From the NCBI RefSeq assembly GCF_006539825.1, contig NZ_BJNT01000013.1, forward strand, positions 1 to 64,000: a stretch of 64,000 nt of DNA, given 5' to 3'. The DNA is from Corynebacterium variabile. GTDB lineage: Bacteria > Actinomycetota > Actinomycetes > Mycobacteriales > Mycobacteriaceae. The notes under the pieces are model-generated. The model did no database searches and had not been told where the DNA came from. It worked only from the letters and a program-made list of their open reading frames with translations. A program made the position numbers and the translations under genes. Position 1 is the stretch's first letter. Each line of letters opens with the position of its first letter. Shown here one piece after another: positions 46,728-61,339 of this stretch.

Positions 46728-47198
46728 TTACCAGCGGTAGTGGGCGAAGGCGCGGTTGGCCTCAGCCATCTTGTGGGTGTCCTCACGACGCTTGACGGAG
46801 GCACCGAGACCGTTGGACGCGTCCAGGATCTCGTTGGCGAGGCGCTCGGTCATGGTGTTCTCGCGACGCTGGCGGGTGAAGGTCACGAGCCAACGCAGGG
46901 CGAGGGTGGTGCCGCGGCCCGGGCGAACCTCGACCGGGACCTGGTAGGTGGCGCCACCGACGCGACGGGAGCGGACCTCGAGGGCCGGCTTCACGTTGTC
47001 GAGAGCCTTCTTGAGGGTGAGGACCGGGTCGGTACCGGTCTTCTCACGGCAGGTCTCCAGGGCGCTGTAGACGATGCGCTCAGCGGTGGACTTCTTGCCG
47101 TCCAGCAGGATCTTGTTGACCAGCTGGGAGACGATGACGTCGTCGTAGACCGGATCCTTGACGATCGGGCGTGCGGGGGCGGGACCCTTGCGAGGCAT
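46728..47198 (-). CDS. rpsG: 30S ribosomal protein S7
   Basis: The 156-residue product matches S7 ([58 protein letters not shown] at the end), the assembly initiator of the 30S head. ATG 47198, 3 nt after the rpsL stop. Confidence 0.98.
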   Translation of the reverse strand: MPRKGPAPARPIVKDPVYDDVIVSQLVNKILLDGKKSTAERIVYSALETCREKTGTDPVLTLKKALDNVKPALEVRSRRVGGATYQVPVEVRPGRGTTLALRWLVTFTRQRRENTMTERLANEILDASNGLGASVKRREDTHKMAEANRAFAHYRW

Positions 47199-47201
47199 GT
47201 T

Positions 47202-47573
47202 TTACTTCTCCTTCTTCGCGCCGTAGCGGGAACGGGCCTGCTTGCGGTCCTTGACACCCTGGGTATCGAGGGAACCGCGGACGATCTTGTATCGGACACC
47301 CGGAAGGTCCTTCACACGACCACCACGGACGAGCACCATGGAGTGCTCCTGGAGGTTGTGGCCCTCACCGGGGATGTAGGCGGAAACCTCGATGCCGGAG
47401 GTGAGGCGAACACGGGCGACCTTACGGAGCGCGGAGTTCGGCTTCTTCGGGGTGGTGGTGTACACGCGGGTGCACACGCCGCGACGCTGCGGGGAACCCT
47501 TGAGGGCGGCGGTCGCAACCTTCGCCGTCTTGTCGTGGCGGCCCTTACGGACCAGCTGCTGGATAGTAGGCAT
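47202..47573 (-). CDS. rpsL: 30S ribosomal protein S12
   Basis: The 123-residue product begins [20 protein letters not shown]; the decoding-centre segments [12 protein letters not shown] and [12 protein letters not shown] carry the usual lysines, so the common streptomycin-resistance changes are absent. I chose ATG 47573 over an open extension to 47660. First gene of the rpsL-rpsG-fusA group. The 238-bp gap upstream to the bioF-like gene must hold its promoter and contains a small GCCGTC/GACGGC hairpin (47756-47771). Confidence 0.98.
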   Translation of the reverse strand: MPTIQQLVRKGRHDKTAKVATAALKGSPQRRGVCTRVYTTTPKKPNSALRKVARVRLTSGIEVSAYIPGEGHNLQEHSMVLVRGGRVKDLPGVRYKIVRGSLDTQGVKDRKQARSRYGAKKEK

Positions 47574-47811
47574 GAACCGACTTTCTTGTTTCAGTACTTT
47601 GGTCGACGGTGCCGTCGACACTGCCGGCCAACGAGACCTCTCCCCGGACACTCGGCGCACTTTGTTTTAAACGTGCCGAAACCCCTCAGCCGCTTTCGCT
47701 GGCCTACGGGGTGAGTTTCATCCTGCTGATTCATCATCGGTGACCCAGGGGCCACGCCGTCTCTCGACGGCCGGATGAGTCCTGATACGGGGACTAAAGG
47801 TGGACACTACC

Positions 47812-49032
47812 TTATGCGGGTCGTACCGCCAAATCCCTGAGTGACCGGGACAGCACGTCAACGAGGCGGTCACACTGCGGCAGAGTATGTTGAGCGGTCA
47901 CCGTGACCCGGAGAATGGCGTGGCCTTTCCTCACGGTCGGCCACCGGATCGCGGGGACATGGATCGCAGCCTCCCGCAACCTTTCCTGAACCGCGAGAGC
48001 CAGGCGCTCGTCCCCCACCGCCACCGGAACGATCGGCCCTTCAGTCACCCCTCCCGCGGTGACACCACGCTCGCCCAGGCTTGTCCGCAGGTAGGCGGCA
48101 TTTCTGTGGAGCTTTCCGACACCTGCCTCCCCACCACGCACGAGACGCACCGACGCCAGGGATGCGGCTGCGGTCACCGGACTCGCGGCCGTCGAGAATA
48201 CATAGGACCGTGCCTGGTTACGGATGAGATCCGCGAGAATCCGGTCGCAACAGAGGAATCCACCCTCCGTACCGAGTGCCTTGCTCGCCGTACCCACCAG
48301 AACATCAGGACGGACTCCGGCATCACTGCAGCACCCGCGACCCGACACCCCCTCCCCCAGCGTGCCGATCCCGTGCGCATCATCGACGACGAGCAGGGCA
48401 CCGTACCGGTCGCACACCTCACGTAGTTCCCGCACCGGGGCGACCGTCCCGTCCATCGAGAACAGGCCGTCCGTGACGACCACCGCGAGGGACGTCTCCC
48501 GCGTCCGCAGGAGTTCGGCCAGATGTCTGACATCGCGGTGCGGGTAGACCGACAACCGGGTCCCGGAGGACTTCGCGAAGCGGATCCCGTCAATGATGCT
48601 GGCGTGGTTCCTCTCGTCCGAGAACACGGTCACCTGTTCCTCGCGCGAATCGGCCAGGACAGAGAGCACCGCCAGGTTGGTCTGGTACCCGGTGGGCAGC
48701 CAGACGCACTCAGGGAAGTCGAGCCAGTCGGCGACCTCGTGTTCCAGCTCCCGGTGCACCGCGCCGGTGCCGGTGGTCAACCGCGAACCGCCGGACCCTG
48801 TGCCGAAACGGTCCAGGGCCCCGCGGGCGGCCTCGCGGAGCGCAGGATGGTCGGAGAGTCCCAGGTAGTTGCTGGACGCGAAAAGGAGACGCTTCTCTCC
48901 GTCAATCTCCGCGACAGCCCCCTGCCCTGAGCCGAACACCGACGGCCGGCGCTCCAGGCCGGCGTCCTGCCACTCCGCCCACCGTCGTGCGAGATGGGCC
49001 CGGAAACGCGCGCTGTCTTGAACAGTGTTCAT
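47812..49032 (-). CDS. bioF: 8-amino-7-oxononanoate synthase-like enzyme
   Basis: The 406-residue product is a PLP-dependent alpha-oxoamine synthase: FASSNYLGLSDHPALREAA, GTGSGGSRLTTGTGAVHRELE, DERNHASIIDGIR, DDAHGIGTLG and the PLP lysine in VGTASKALGTEGGF. In BioF the reaction joins pimeloyl-thioester and L-alanine in biotin synthesis; related enzymes (KBL, ALAS, SPT) cannot be excluded by eye. I chose ATG 49032; the open frame to 49095 runs through a hairpin. It is an insert between rpoC and rpsL, and no other biotin gene is in the window. Confidence 0.85.
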   Translation of the reverse strand: MNTVQDSARFRAHLARRWAEWQDAGLERRPSVFGSGQGAVAEIDGEKRLLFASSNYLGLSDHPALREAARGALDRFGTGSGGSRLTTGTGAVHRELEHEVADWLDFPECVWLPTGYQTNLAVLSVLADSREEQVTVFSDERNHASIIDGIRFAKSSGTRLSVYPHRDVRHLAELLRTRETSLAVVVTDGLFSMDGTVAPVRELREVCDRYGALLVVDDAHGIGTLGEGVSGRGCCSDAGVRPDVLVGTASKALGTEGGFLCCDRILADLIRNQARSYVFSTAASPVTAAASLASVRLVRGGEAGVGKLHRNAAYLRTSLGERGVTAGGVTEGPIVPVAVGDERLALAVQERLREAAIHVPAIRWPTVRKGHAILRVTVTAQHTLPQCDRLVDVLSRSLRDLAVRPA

Positions 49033-49060
49033 GACGGCTACCCTACCCCCATCGACGACA

Positions 49061-49093
49061 GAGCCCGGACCCCGCAGTGCGGGATCCGGGCTC
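49061..49093. terminator. Hairpin between rpoC and bioF-like gene
   Basis: GAGCCCGGACCCCGCA/TGCGGGATCCGGGCTC forms a near-perfect stem of 16 bp with one mismatch, about 33 nt after the rpoC stop. There is no U-tract on either side, so it may terminate weakly or protect the 3' end. Confidence 0.6.
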
Positions 49094-49125
49094 ACAGGTC
49101 CGGATGAACCGGAACTGAACCTGGA

Positions 49126-53097
<3,972 letters not shown>

Positions 53098-53165
53098 GGG
53101 GACTCCCTTTCCCCTCCGTGGGACCGGAGGGCGGTAGTGCGGTGAAAAGTGGGATGGTGTCTGGG

Positions 53166-56100
53166 TTAGACGACGTCGGTCTCGGCGTCCGGACGCTCAT
53201 CGCGGGACAGGTTGATGCCCAGCGCAGCGTTGGCGTGGTCGAGTTCGTCGTCATCCGTCGAGCTGAGCTCCATCGGAGTACCGTCCGCGGCGAGAACCTC
53301 GACGTTGAGGCACAGGGACTGCAGCTCCTTGAGGAGGACCTTGAAGGACTCGGGGATGCCCGGATCCGGGATGTTCTCGCCCTTGACGATGGCCTCGTAG
53401 ACCTTCACCCGGCCGACAACGTCATCGGACTTGATGGTGAGCAGCTCCTGGAGGGTGTAGGCCGCGCCGTACGCCTGCATGGCCCACACCTCCATCTCAC
53501 CGAAGCGCTGTCCACCGAACTGGGCCTTACCACCGAGCGGCTGCTGGGTGATCATGGAGTACGGACCGGTGGAACGGGCGTGGATCTTCTCGTCGACCAG
53601 GTGGTGCAGCTTCAGCATGTACTTGTAGCCGACCGAGACGGGGTACGGGAAGGGCTCGCCGGAGCGACCGTCGATGAGCACGGCCTTGCCGAACTCGTCG
53701 GTCAGCTTCATGCCGTCGGCGTTCGGGTTGATCGAGCGGAGCAGACCGGAGATCTCCTCGTTCTCGGCACCGTCGAACACCGGGGTGGCGACCAGCGACT
53801 CCGGCGGAACCTCGTAGAGATCCTCCGGCAACGTGTTGAGCATGGCCTGGACCTTCGGGTCCTCGGACTGGGTGTCCACGGTCCAGCCGTACTTGGCGAG
53901 CCAGCCGAGATGGGTCTCGAGGACCTGACCGATGTTCATACGACGCGGAACACCGTGGGTGTTCAGGATGAAGTCGACCGGGGTTCCGTCCGGCAGGAAG
54001 GGCATGTCCTCCTGCGGCAGAATCTTGCCGACGACACCCTTGTTGCCGTGGCGGCCGGCCATCTTGTCGCCGTCCTGGATCTTGCGCTTCTGGGCGACGT
54101 AGACGCGGACCATCTGGTTGACGCCGGGGGCCAGGTCGTCGTCGTCCTCGCGCGAGAACACGCGGACGCCGATGACCTTGCCGGTCTCACCGTGGGGCAC
54201 CTTCATGGAGGTGTCGCGGACCTCGCGGGCCTTCTCACCGAAGATGGCGCGCAGCAGTCGCTCCTCCGGGGTCAGCTCGGTCTCGCCCTTCGGGGTGACC
54301 TTACCGACGAGGATGTCACCGTCACGGACGTCGGCACCGATGCGGACGATACCGCGGTCGTCGAGGTCTGCGAGGACGTCCTCACCGACGTTCGGGATGT
54401 CGCGGGTGATCTCCTCCGGGCCGAGCTTGGTGTCCCGGGCATCGATCTCGTGCTCCTCGATGTGGATCGAGGTGAGGAGATCCTCCTCCACGACGCGCTG
54501 GTTGAGGATGATGGCGTCCTCGTAGTTGTGACCTTCCCACGGCATGAACGCCACGAGGAGGTTACGACCCAGCGACATCTCGCCGTTGCGGGTACCGGGG
54601 CCGTCGGCGATGGCCTGACCGGCCTCGACGCGCTGACCCTGGTCGACCAGCGGGATCTGGTTGTAGCAGGTGCCCTGGTTGGTGCGCTCGAACTTGCGCA
54701 GCATGTAGGTGTCGCGCACGCCGTCATCGTCCATGATGGTGATGTAGTCGGCGGAGACGTACTCGACGGCACCGGCCTTCGGCGTGACGATGACGTCACC
54801 GGCGTCGTAGGCGGCACGCAGCTCCATGCCGGTACCGACGTACGGGGCCTCGCCACGCAGCAGCGGCACAGCCTGCTTCTGCATGTTCGCACCCATGAGG
54901 GCACGGTTGGCGTCGTCGTGCTCGAGGAAGGGGATCATCGCGGTACCCACGGAGACCATCTGCCGCGGGGAGACGTCCATGTAGTCGACCTCGGTGGCCG
55001 GAACGACCTCGACGTCGCCGGCACGAAGACGGACCTCGATCTGCTCGTCGACGAAGCGGCCCTCGGCATCGACCGGGGTCTTCGCCTGGGCGATGATGTG
55101 ACGGTCCTCTTCATCGGCGGTCAGGTAGTCCACCTGGTCGGTGATGACACCGTTGTCGACGCGACGGTACGGGGTCTCGATGAAGCCGAAGGGGTTCACG
55201 CGGGCGTAGGTCGCGAGGTTACCGATCAGACCGATGTTCGGACCCTCAGGGGTCTCGATCGGGCACATGCGGCCGTAGTGGGACGCGTGGACGTCACGGA
55301 CCTCGAGGCCGGCGCGCTCACGGGACAGACCACCGGGGCCCAGGGCGGACAGACGACGCTTGTGGGTCAGACCCGACAGCGAGTTGTTCTGGTCCATGAA
55401 CTGGGACAGCTGGGAGGTACCGAAGAACTCGCGGATGGCCGCGGAGACCGGGCGCACGTTGATCAGCGAGGTCGGCGTGATGGACTCGGCGTCCTGCGTG
55501 GTCATCCGCTCGCGGACGACACGCTCCATGCGGGACAGGCCCACGCGGATCTGGTTCTGGATCAGCTCACCGACGGTACGCAGACGACGGTTACCGAAGT
55601 GGTCGATGTCGTCGGTACCCAGCGGGATCTCGGTGCCGTCCGGGGAGGTCATCGACTTCTCACCGGCGTGCAGACGCACGAGGTACTCGATGGTGGTGAG
55701 GATGTCCTGCTCGGTCAGGGTCATCGCGCCGGTGTCGCCGTCGAGGCCGAGCTTCCGGTTGACCTTGTAGCGACCGACCTTCGCCAGGTCGTAACGCTTC
55801 GCCTTGAAGAAGCTGTTCTCCAGCAGAGCCTGGGCGGAGTCGCGGGTCGGCGACTCACCGGGGCGCTGCTTGCGGTAGATCTCGAGGAGGGCTTCGTCGG
55901 TGTTGGCGACGCCGTCCTTCTCGAGGGTGGTCATCATGATCTCGGAGAATCCGAAGCGCTCGGTGATCTCCTCGGTCGTCAGACCCAGTGCCTTCAGCAG
56001 GACGGTGACCGGCTGGCGGCGCTTGCGGTCGATGCGGACACCGACGGTGTCGCGCTTGTCGACGTCGAACTCCAGCCACGCACCGCGGGAAGGGATCACC

Positions 56101-56675
56101 TTCACGGCGTGCAGCGGACGCTCGGTGGACGCGTCGATGGACTCGTCGAAGTAGACGCCCGGGGAGCGGACGAGCTGGGACACGACGACACGCTCGGTGC
56201 CGTTGATGATGAACGTGCCCTTGTCCGTCATCATCGGGAAATCACCGATGAAGACGGTCTGGCTCTTGATCTCGCCGGAGAGGGCGTTGGTGAACTCCGC
56301 AGTCACGTAGAGCGGTGCGGAGTAGTTGATGTCCTTGTCCTTGCACTCGTCGATCGTGTTCTTCACGTCGTCGAATCGCGGCTCGGACAGGGTCAGGGAC
56401 ATGTTCTCGGAGTAGTCCTCGACAGGAGAGAGCTCATCGAGGATGTCCTCGAGACCGCTGGTGACGCGGGTCCCTTCCTCTGCCTGGGCCTGCCGACGGG
56501 CACGCCACTCCGGCGTGCCGACGAGCCAGGCGAAGGACTCTCTCTGAACGTCGAGAAGACCGGGCACCTCGATCGGGGCATCGATCTTCGCGAAGGAGTA
56601 TCGATGCGAAGCCCCGGGGATTCCGGCCGTGGAACTGGTCTGGCGGGAGACTGCCAAGATGGGTCCTTCCAGCAC
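53166..56675 (-). CDS. rpoB: RNA polymerase beta subunit
   Basis: The 1169-residue product begins [13 protein letters not shown]. The rifampicin region reads [22 protein letters not shown] with the usual Asp, His and Ser (in RLSALG) at positions linked to resistance, so a sensitive-type pocket; Ser replaces the Pro of E. coli in NNPLS. The catalytic lysine region [14 protein letters not shown] and C-terminal [24 protein letters not shown] segment (here EVWAMQAYG) are present. It is separated by a DUF3068 gene from rplL. Confidence 0.99.
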   Translation of the reverse strand: MLEGPILAVSRQTSSTAGIPGASHRYSFAKIDAPIEVPGLLDVQRESFAWLVGTPEWRARRQAQAEEGTRVTSGLEDILDELSPVEDYSENMSLTLSEPRFDDVKNTIDECKDKDINYSAPLYVTAEFTNALSGEIKSQTVFIGDFPMMTDKGTFIINGTERVVVSQLVRSPGVYFDESIDASTERPLHAVKVIPSRGAWLEFDVDKRDTVGVRIDRKRRQPVTVLLKALGLTTEEITERFGFSEIMMTTLEKDGVANTDEALLEIYRKQRPGESPTRDSAQALLENSFFKAKRYDLAKVGRYKVNRKLGLDGDTGAMTLTEQDILTTIEYLVRLHAGEKSMTSPDGTEIPLGTDDIDHFGNRRLRTVGELIQNQIRVGLSRMERVVRERMTTQDAESITPTSLINVRPVSAAIREFFGTSQLSQFMDQNNSLSGLTHKRRLSALGPGGLSRERAGLEVRDVHASHYGRMCPIETPEGPNIGLIGNLATYARVNPFGFIETPYRRVDNGVITDQVDYLTADEEDRHIIAQAKTPVDAEGRFVDEQIEVRLRAGDVEVVPATEVDYMDVSPRQMVSVGTAMIPFLEHDDANRALMGANMQKQAVPLLRGEAPYVGTGMELRAAYDAGDVIVTPKAGAVEYVSADYITIMDDDGVRDTYMLRKFERTNQGTCYNQIPLVDQGQRVEAGQAIADGPGTRNGEMSLGRNLLVAFMPWEGHNYEDAIILNQRVVEEDLLTSIHIEEHEIDARDTKLGPEEITRDIPNVGEDVLADLDDRGIVRIGADVRDGDILVGKVTPKGETELTPEERLLRAIFGEKAREVRDTSMKVPHGETGKVIGVRVFSREDDDDLAPGVNQMVRVYVAQKRKIQDGDKMAGRHGNKGVVGKILPQEDMPFLPDGTPVDFILNTHGVPRRMNIGQVLETHLGWLAKYGWTVDTQSEDPKVQAMLNTLPEDLYEVPPESLVATPVFDGAENEEISGLLRSINPNADGMKLTDEFGKAVLIDGRSGEPFPYPVSVGYKYMLKLHHLVDEKIHARSTGPYSMITQQPLGGKAQFGGQRFGEMEVWAMQAYGAAYTLQELLTIKSDDVVGRVKVYEAIVKGENIPDPGIPESFKVLLKELQSLCLNVEVLAADGTPMELSSTDDDELDHANAALGINLSRDERPDAETDVV

Positions 56676-57020
56676 CTCACGTGTCTGCCGGGGTCTTGAG
56701 TCTCGGCGAACACGGTTGCTTTAGCGTACGGTCTGTGATGGTCTGTGAGGGACTGACGTCCCGGTGGTTCGTCCCCGGGAGGTCATCCCGGGCGTAGAAA
56801 CACTTAATGGACCTTGTCAAGTGGTGTTTCCAATCCATCACCCGTCAAGGTCGTCGGTGTTCTCCGCAGAACCGCCGGATATCAGTCCAGCGCAAACGTC
56901 AACCCTATATCACGCGTGGACATAAGTCCACCCGCGCCCCTGATCTCCTCCCCCTGGAATGTCCCCCGCGCCCCGGACCCGTTCCCCAGGCGACCCGGTC
57001 GCTCTCCGGCCACGCTCCGG
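56676..57020 (-). promoter_or_regulatory. rpoB upstream region with candidate promoter
   Basis: No gene seen in 345 bp. On the minus strand a perfect TTGACA (56815-56820) is followed after 17 nt by CTACGC (56792-56797), a plausible minus-35 with a weak minus-10, leaving a leader of about 110 nt. A CCCGGGAT/CTCCCGGG hairpin (56773-56793) lies just downstream. Confidence 0.45.
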
Positions 57021-58034
57021 TCACTCCTTGCGGCCCTTCCTCTGCGGACGGAGGGTCACAACTCCTGCGGCGACAGTCACGATAGCACCGATCACCACAC
57101 AGACAAGAGACCAGGTGCGTACAGGCCTGTCCTCCCCAACCTCGACGGCCTGGGACAGCAGCGCACCACGGTCCTCTTCCGGGGTCTCCCCGTGCAGGTC
57201 AAGCAGCAGTCCGGTCTCCGCACCGCCCTCGGCCGCGTAGTAGTCGTGGAGATCTTCACGGACCGAGACGATCATACCGCTGGAGGGCTCCACCGTGATC
57301 TCCCGCGTGCCACTGCGGTGCAGGGTCGAGACCGTGGATTTCCCCGGCCCGCCGTCCTTCCCCTCGGTCGTGACGTTCTGCGTCAGCCGCATGTGGTGCG
57401 GGTTGCCCTCCATCACCGGCTCGGTATCCATCTCCTGGCGGAAGACGTAGACCTCGTGTCCGTCGATCTCCTCCGACCGGTCGAAGGACGTCGGCACCGC
57501 GCGTCGCAGCAGGGTGTCGAAGAACGGGTACCCGGTCTGCTCCGTGTTCTCCGGGAACTTCAGCCACTGACCGTCAACGGTGGCCTCCCCGGCCGGCGTC
57601 CCCAGTGTGTCGGCGACCTTGACGTCCCCGGTGGCTTCACCGGAGTACCGGTCGACACTCATCGTCCAGATCTCGGCGTCCAGCAGTCCCGCCTGGTCGC
57701 CCATCGACTCCGCCATGTCGTCACGCATCGTCGTGACACCCACGGTCGCCGCAGCCTCGTCCCTGTCGGACGGGTCCCCCAGGGTGACCGCGACATTCCG
57801 GGACACGGGGCCGGTGATGACGTCCGGGTCCTTCTCGCCCGCCGTCGCCAGGTAGGACTTGCCGATCGTCGCCTCGGGATCGGAGACGGTGAGCTGCGTG
57901 TCCCCCAGGTCCAGCGGCACCGGGCGGTCGGCGTCCACCAGGCGGGGCAGGACGAACCCGACCCCCAGGAGGATGCACCCGAGACCCAGGGCGAGGATGG
58001 AGAGGACGCGAGACTTCGGAAGCATGCGGACCAT
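57021..58034 (-). CDS. DUF3068 / PorA-family membrane protein
   Basis: The 337-residue product has an N-terminal membrane segment (VLSILALGLGCILLGVGFVL), a large extracytoplasmic domain of about 270 residues with YPFFDTLLRRAVPTSFDRSEEIDGHEVYVFRQ, and a C-terminal membrane segment (TWSLVCVVIGAIVTVAAGVVTL) with a basic tail. This is the DUF3068 (Pfam PorA family) layout seen in mycolic-acid actinobacteria; function unknown. Start ATG 58034 (ATG 58025 possible). Its position between rplL and rpoB is usual for corynebacteria. Confidence 0.82.
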   Translation of the reverse strand: MVRMLPKSRVLSILALGLGCILLGVGFVLPRLVDADRPVPLDLGDTQLTVSDPEATIGKSYLATAGEKDPDVITGPVSRNVAVTLGDPSDRDEAAATVGVTTMRDDMAESMGDQAGLLDAEIWTMSVDRYSGEATGDVKVADTLGTPAGEATVDGQWLKFPENTEQTGYPFFDTLLRRAVPTSFDRSEEIDGHEVYVFRQEMDTEPVMEGNPHHMRLTQNVTTEGKDGGPGKSTVSTLHRSGTREITVEPSSGMIVSVREDLHDYYAAEGGAETGLLLDLHGETPEEDRGALLSQAVEVGEDRPVRTWSLVCVVIGAIVTVAAGVVTLRPQRKGRKE

Positions 58035-58057
58035 CGTATAGGTGCCACCTACGCGAA

Positions 58058-58096
58058 CGACCCCCGCCCTGCACACGTGGTGCAGACCGGGGGTCG
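58058..58096 (-). terminator. Hairpin after rplL
   Basis: CGACCCCCG/CGGGGGTCG outer stem and TGCAC/GTGCA inner stem, about 50 nt after the rplL stop and right before the DUF3068 gene. No clear U-tract; probably a partial terminator or attenuator between rplJL and downstream genes. Confidence 0.65.
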
Positions 58097-58144
58097 CGGT
58101 GCTCCCCGTGGGGAGCAGGGCTCTGTAAGGAGCGCAGATTCCTC

Positions 58145-58528
58145 TTACTTGAGGGAGATCTTGGCGCCGGCCTCTTCGAGCTTGGCCTTGGCAGCCTCGG
58201 CGTCGTCCTTGGAGGCACCCTCGAGGATGGCCTTCGGAGCGGCCTCGACCAGCTCCTTGGCCTCCTTCAGGCCCAGACCGGAGACGATCTCGCGGACAAC
58301 CTTGATCACGCCGATCTTCTTGGCGCCGGCGTCCTCGAGGACGACGTCGAACTCGTCCTTCTCTTCCTCAGCGGCACCGGCGGCCGGGGCACCGGCAGCG
58401 GCGACGGCGACCGGAGCGGCAGCGGTGACGTCGAAGGTGTCCTCGAAGAGCTTGACGAACTCAGAGAGCTCGATGAGGGTCATTTCCTTGAAAGCTTCGA
58501 GGAGCTCGTCGTTGGTGAACTTAGCCAT
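58145..58528 (-). CDS. rplL: 50S ribosomal protein L7/L12
   Basis: The 127-residue acidic stalk protein begins [30 protein letters not shown], has an Ala/Gly-rich hinge and the C-terminal domain [28 protein letters not shown] 58528 has AAAGGAAG upstream. It recruits translation factors. Confidence 0.98.
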   Translation of the reverse strand: MAKFTNDELLEAFKEMTLIELSEFVKLFEDTFDVTAAAPVAVAAAGAPAAGAAEEEKDEFDVVLEDAGAKKIGVIKVVREIVSGLGLKEAKELVEAAPKAILEGASKDDAEAAKAKLEEAGAKISLK

Positions 58529-58609
58529 GGTGGCTTCCTTTCGTTCATGCGCCCCACCGGAGGGCGGGACAGAGGTAGATAAAGTGTGTGTTCCGCAGAG
58601 GGACACCGC

Positions 58610-59128
58610 TTACGCGGCGTCCTTCTTGTCCTGGAGCGCAACGGCGAGCCGTGCGACCTGGGAAGCCGGGGCGTTGAACAGACCGGCGGCCTTGGTCGGC
58701 AGGCCCTTGAGGGCGCCGGCCAGCTTGGCCAGGGTGGTCTCGCGGTTGTCCAGCTCGGCGATTGCCTGAACCTGTGCGGCGTCGAGGATGTTGCCATCCA
58801 TGTTGCCGCCCTTGATCACGAGGAGCTTGTGCTCGCCAGAGAAGGCCTTGAGGGCCTTCGCCGCGTCGACAGCTTCGCCGCGAACGAACGCGACGGCCGT
58901 CGGACCGGTCAGCTGAGCATCATCGAGCTCCACACCGGCCTGCTTGGCGGCCAGCTTGATCATGGTGTTCTTGGCGACGGAGTAGGTCACGTCGGCACCG
59001 AGGGCCTTGCGCAGCTCAGTGGTCTCGGCGACGGTCAGGCCGCGGTACTCGGTGAGGATCGCGGCGGACGCGTCCTCGAAACGGGCGGTGAGCTCCGCGA
59101 CGGATGCGGTGTTCTTCGGGTTTGCCAT
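58610..59128 (-). CDS. rplJ: 50S ribosomal protein L10
   Basis: The 172-residue stalk base protein begins [40 protein letters not shown] and includes [19 protein letters not shown] and [12 protein letters not shown] chose ATG 59128 with AAGGAGG upstream. It binds the L7/L12 dimers and, in other bacteria, its own leader mRNA. Confidence 0.98.
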   Translation of the reverse strand: MANPKNTASVAELTARFEDASAAILTEYRGLTVAETTELRKALGADVTYSVAKNTMIKLAAKQAGVELDDAQLTGPTAVAFVRGEAVDAAKALKAFSGEHKLLVIKGGNMDGNILDAAQVQAIAELDNRETTLAKLAGALKGLPTKAAGLFNAPASQVARLAVALQDKKDAA

Positions 59129-59400
59129 ACTCTCGCCTCCTTCCTGATGTCTGTCAGTGTCATGACCGCCGGGCCACCAGACGACGACACGCCCCGTGCC
59201 GCAGAGGCACGGGGCGTGTCGGAGCTTCACCACCCCGTAGGGCGGGAGCTGCATGTCCTCGTGTTTCTCCTGCGCGGGCCGCCATCGTCTTCGATGGTCC
59301 TTCGCCGCGACCCCCGGAAATTCCGGGAGGACGCGGTGACCGACGGTCTTCGGTGAAACTTGAACGTCCGCGGTTGCCCGCGGTCAAACTTCGTTGATGG
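59129..59400 (-). promoter_or_regulatory. rplJ-rplL leader with long hairpin (candidate L10 leader)
   Basis: Between the divergent lipase and rplJ genes lies a perfect 15-bp hairpin, GACACGCCCCGTGCC/GGCACGGGGCGTGTC with loop GCAGA (59186-59220), about 58 nt before ATG 59128 on the minus strand. No U-tract follows, so it is not a standard terminator. Its place fits the L10 autoregulatory leader, but I cannot confirm the L10-binding kink-turn by eye. The rest of 59221-59480 shows no gene. Confidence 0.5.
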
Positions 59401-59480
59401 ACTTTAGACGATCACGGCCGGCACCACCAAATCGCGGAATTTGGATGCCTGTCAGTCATCGGACGGATATTGTCGGGGAA

Positions 59481-60434
59481 ATGAACACACCGCTCGTCAC
59501 GGACCGTACTCCGCGCGCCTTCACCCCGGCATTCCTCTACTCCCAGCGTCATCCCCGGCGCATGCCGGACGGTGTCAATGACTGGGACACTCCCCTGGCG
59601 GAGTCCCGGCCCGGTTCGGTCCCGGTGGTCCTCATCCACGGCACCTGGATGAACAGTTACTGCACCTGGTCGCTCATCGCCCCCACCCTGGTGGACGCCG
59701 GCTACCGGGTCTTCGCCGTGAACTACGGACAGGATCCGTCGTGCTTCCTGGGCCGGCGGCCGTCCTGTTTCGGCAACGCCGGGCTGCTGGAGGCACAGGC
59801 CGAGGTCGCGGCGTTCATCGACAAGGTACTGGAGCACACCGGTGCCCCGGTCGTGGACCTCGTCGGCCACTCGCAGGGCGTCGCCCAGGCCCGGCTGTAC
59901 CTCACCGACTCCGGCGGAGCAGGCGATCCCGCCGCAAGCACCGCCCCCAGGGTGCGCAGGGTCATCGGCTTCGCCGGCTCAAACCACGGGACGACCATGA
60001 GCGGTCTGGGGAGCCTGGGCCGGTGGAGCAAGAACCGGGGTCTCTACGGCCCGCTGCGCGCCGTGCTCGGCCGGTGCGCCGAGGACCAGATGATCGGGTC
60101 CGCGGCAATGGCCCACATCAACCTCCACGGAGACACTGTCCCGGGAGTCGACTACACCATGCTGTGCAGCCGCTACGACGAGATCGTGACCCCCTGGCGC
60201 ACCCAGTTCCTCGAGGAGGGCGAGGGCGCGACGGTGCGCAACCTGCAGGTGCAGGACCACGGCAACGGTGGGGACATCAGTGACCACCTCTCGCTGCTGT
60301 ACTCTCCCCGCGCCATCGACCTGATGCTCGAGGCCCTCGACCACGGACCGGAAGGAGACTACCGGGCGAATAACCCGCACGTGACCGGCCGGGTGCTTCC
60401 CTTCTGGGGGAAGATCGGGAAGAACGGGAAGTAG
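59481..60434 (+). CDS. Triacylglycerol lipase-like alpha/beta hydrolase
   Basis: The 317-residue product has the oxyanion motif VVLIHGTWMN, the nucleophile elbow VGHSQGVAQARLY (GHSQG) and SNHGTTMSG; a candidate acid is in DYTMLCSRYDEIVTPW and the His in VQDHGNGGDISDHLSL. It fits the EstA/Lip-type lipase family (Lipase_2). No clear signal peptide from ATG 59481; in-frame ATGs at 59445 and 59394 are possible. It is the only plus-strand gene inside the rplA-rplJ interval, a spot that is variable in corynebacteria. Confidence 0.82.
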   Translation: MNTPLVTDRTPRAFTPAFLYSQRHPRRMPDGVNDWDTPLAESRPGSVPVVLIHGTWMNSYCTWSLIAPTLVDAGYRVFAVNYGQDPSCFLGRRPSCFGNAGLLEAQAEVAAFIDKVLEHTGAPVVDLVGHSQGVAQARLYLTDSGGAGDPAASTAPRVRRVIGFAGSNHGTTMSGLGSLGRWSKNRGLYGPLRAVLGRCAEDQMIGSAAMAHINLHGDTVPGVDYTMLCSRYDEIVTPWRTQFLEEGEGATVRNLQVQDHGNGGDISDHLSLLYSPRAIDLMLEALDHGPEGDYRANNPHVTGRVLPFWGKIGKNGK

Positions 60435-60453
60435 TAGGCCCCGGGTACAGCAG

Positions 60454-60489
60454 AACCCCCGCCGCCGTGGATGCACGGTGACGGGGGTT
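60454..60489. terminator. Bidirectional terminator between lipase and rplA
   Basis: AACCCCCG/CGGGGGTT outer stem with CCGTG/CACGG inner stem, between convergent genes. Confidence 0.8.
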
Positions 60490-60547
60490 CAGCTGTGTCC
60501 GGCGTCCTCCCCTGCGCGGGGAGGAGCTGGAGGGACGCCGCGGGAAA

Positions 60548-61252
60548 CTACGCGGTGTACTCCTTGACCACGGACGGGTCGACCGGGATGCCCGGGCCCG
60601 AGGTGGTGGAGACGGTGACCTTCTTGAGGTAGATGCCCTTGGCCGCGGACGGCTTCTGGCGCAGCAGCTCATCGATCAGCGCGCCGTAGTTCTCGGCGAG
60701 AGCCTGCTCGGAGAAGGAGGCCTTGCCGATGATGGCGTGCAGGTTGGAGGCCTTGTCGACGCGGAAGGAGATCTTTCCGCCCTTGATCTCCTGGACGGCC
60801 TTGGCGACGTCGGTGGTGACGGTGCCGGTCTTCGGGTTCGGCATCAGACCACGCGGGCCGAGGACGCGGGCGACACGGCCGACCTTGGCCATCTGGTCCG
60901 GGGTGGCGATCGCGGCGTCGAAGTCGGTCCAGCCGCCCTGGATCTTCTCGATCAGCTCGGCGGTACCGACAGCCTCAGCGCCGGCCTCTTCGGCGGCGGT
61001 GGCGTTCGGGCCCTCGGCGAAGACGATGACGCGGACGTTCTTGCCGGTGCCGTTGGGCAGAGACACGGTGCCGCGGACCAGTTGGTCAGCCTTGCGGGGG
61101 TCGACGCCCAGGCGGACGGCGACGTCGACGGTGGCGTCGAAGTTCTTGGAGGAGGTCTCCTTGGCCAGCTTGGCGGCCTCGATCGGGCGGTAGATCCGGC
61201 CGGCGTCGATCTTCTCTGCAGCGGCCTTGAAAGCCTTGGACTTGGTGCTCAT
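60548..61252 (-). CDS. rplA: 50S ribosomal protein L1
   Basis: The 234-residue L1-stalk protein contains [51 protein letters not shown] and [25 protein letters not shown] 61252, 87 nt after rplK. Confidence 0.98.
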   Translation of the reverse strand: MSTKSKAFKAAAEKIDAGRIYRPIEAAKLAKETSSKNFDATVDVAVRLGVDPRKADQLVRGTVSLPNGTGKNVRVIVFAEGPNATAAEEAGAEAVGTAELIEKIQGGWTDFDAAIATPDQMAKVGRVARVLGPRGLMPNPKTGTVTTDVAKAVQEIKGGKISFRVDKASNLHAIIGKASFSEQALAENYGALIDELLRQKPSAAKGIYLKKVTVSTTSGPGIPVDPSVVKEYTA

Positions 61253-61339
61253 TGGGGTTCCAATCAGTGGAATCGGACTGTGGTGCGGGCCGGAGCGGGC
61301 CCTGCCACGGTATGTCGGGTGTTGCTCGGTGGCCTGTGC

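Noticed and set aside
59186..59220. Calling the rplJ-leader hairpin a Rho-independent terminator
   Set aside because: No T tract follows on either strand, and it lies upstream of, not downstream of, the nearest gene on the minus strand.
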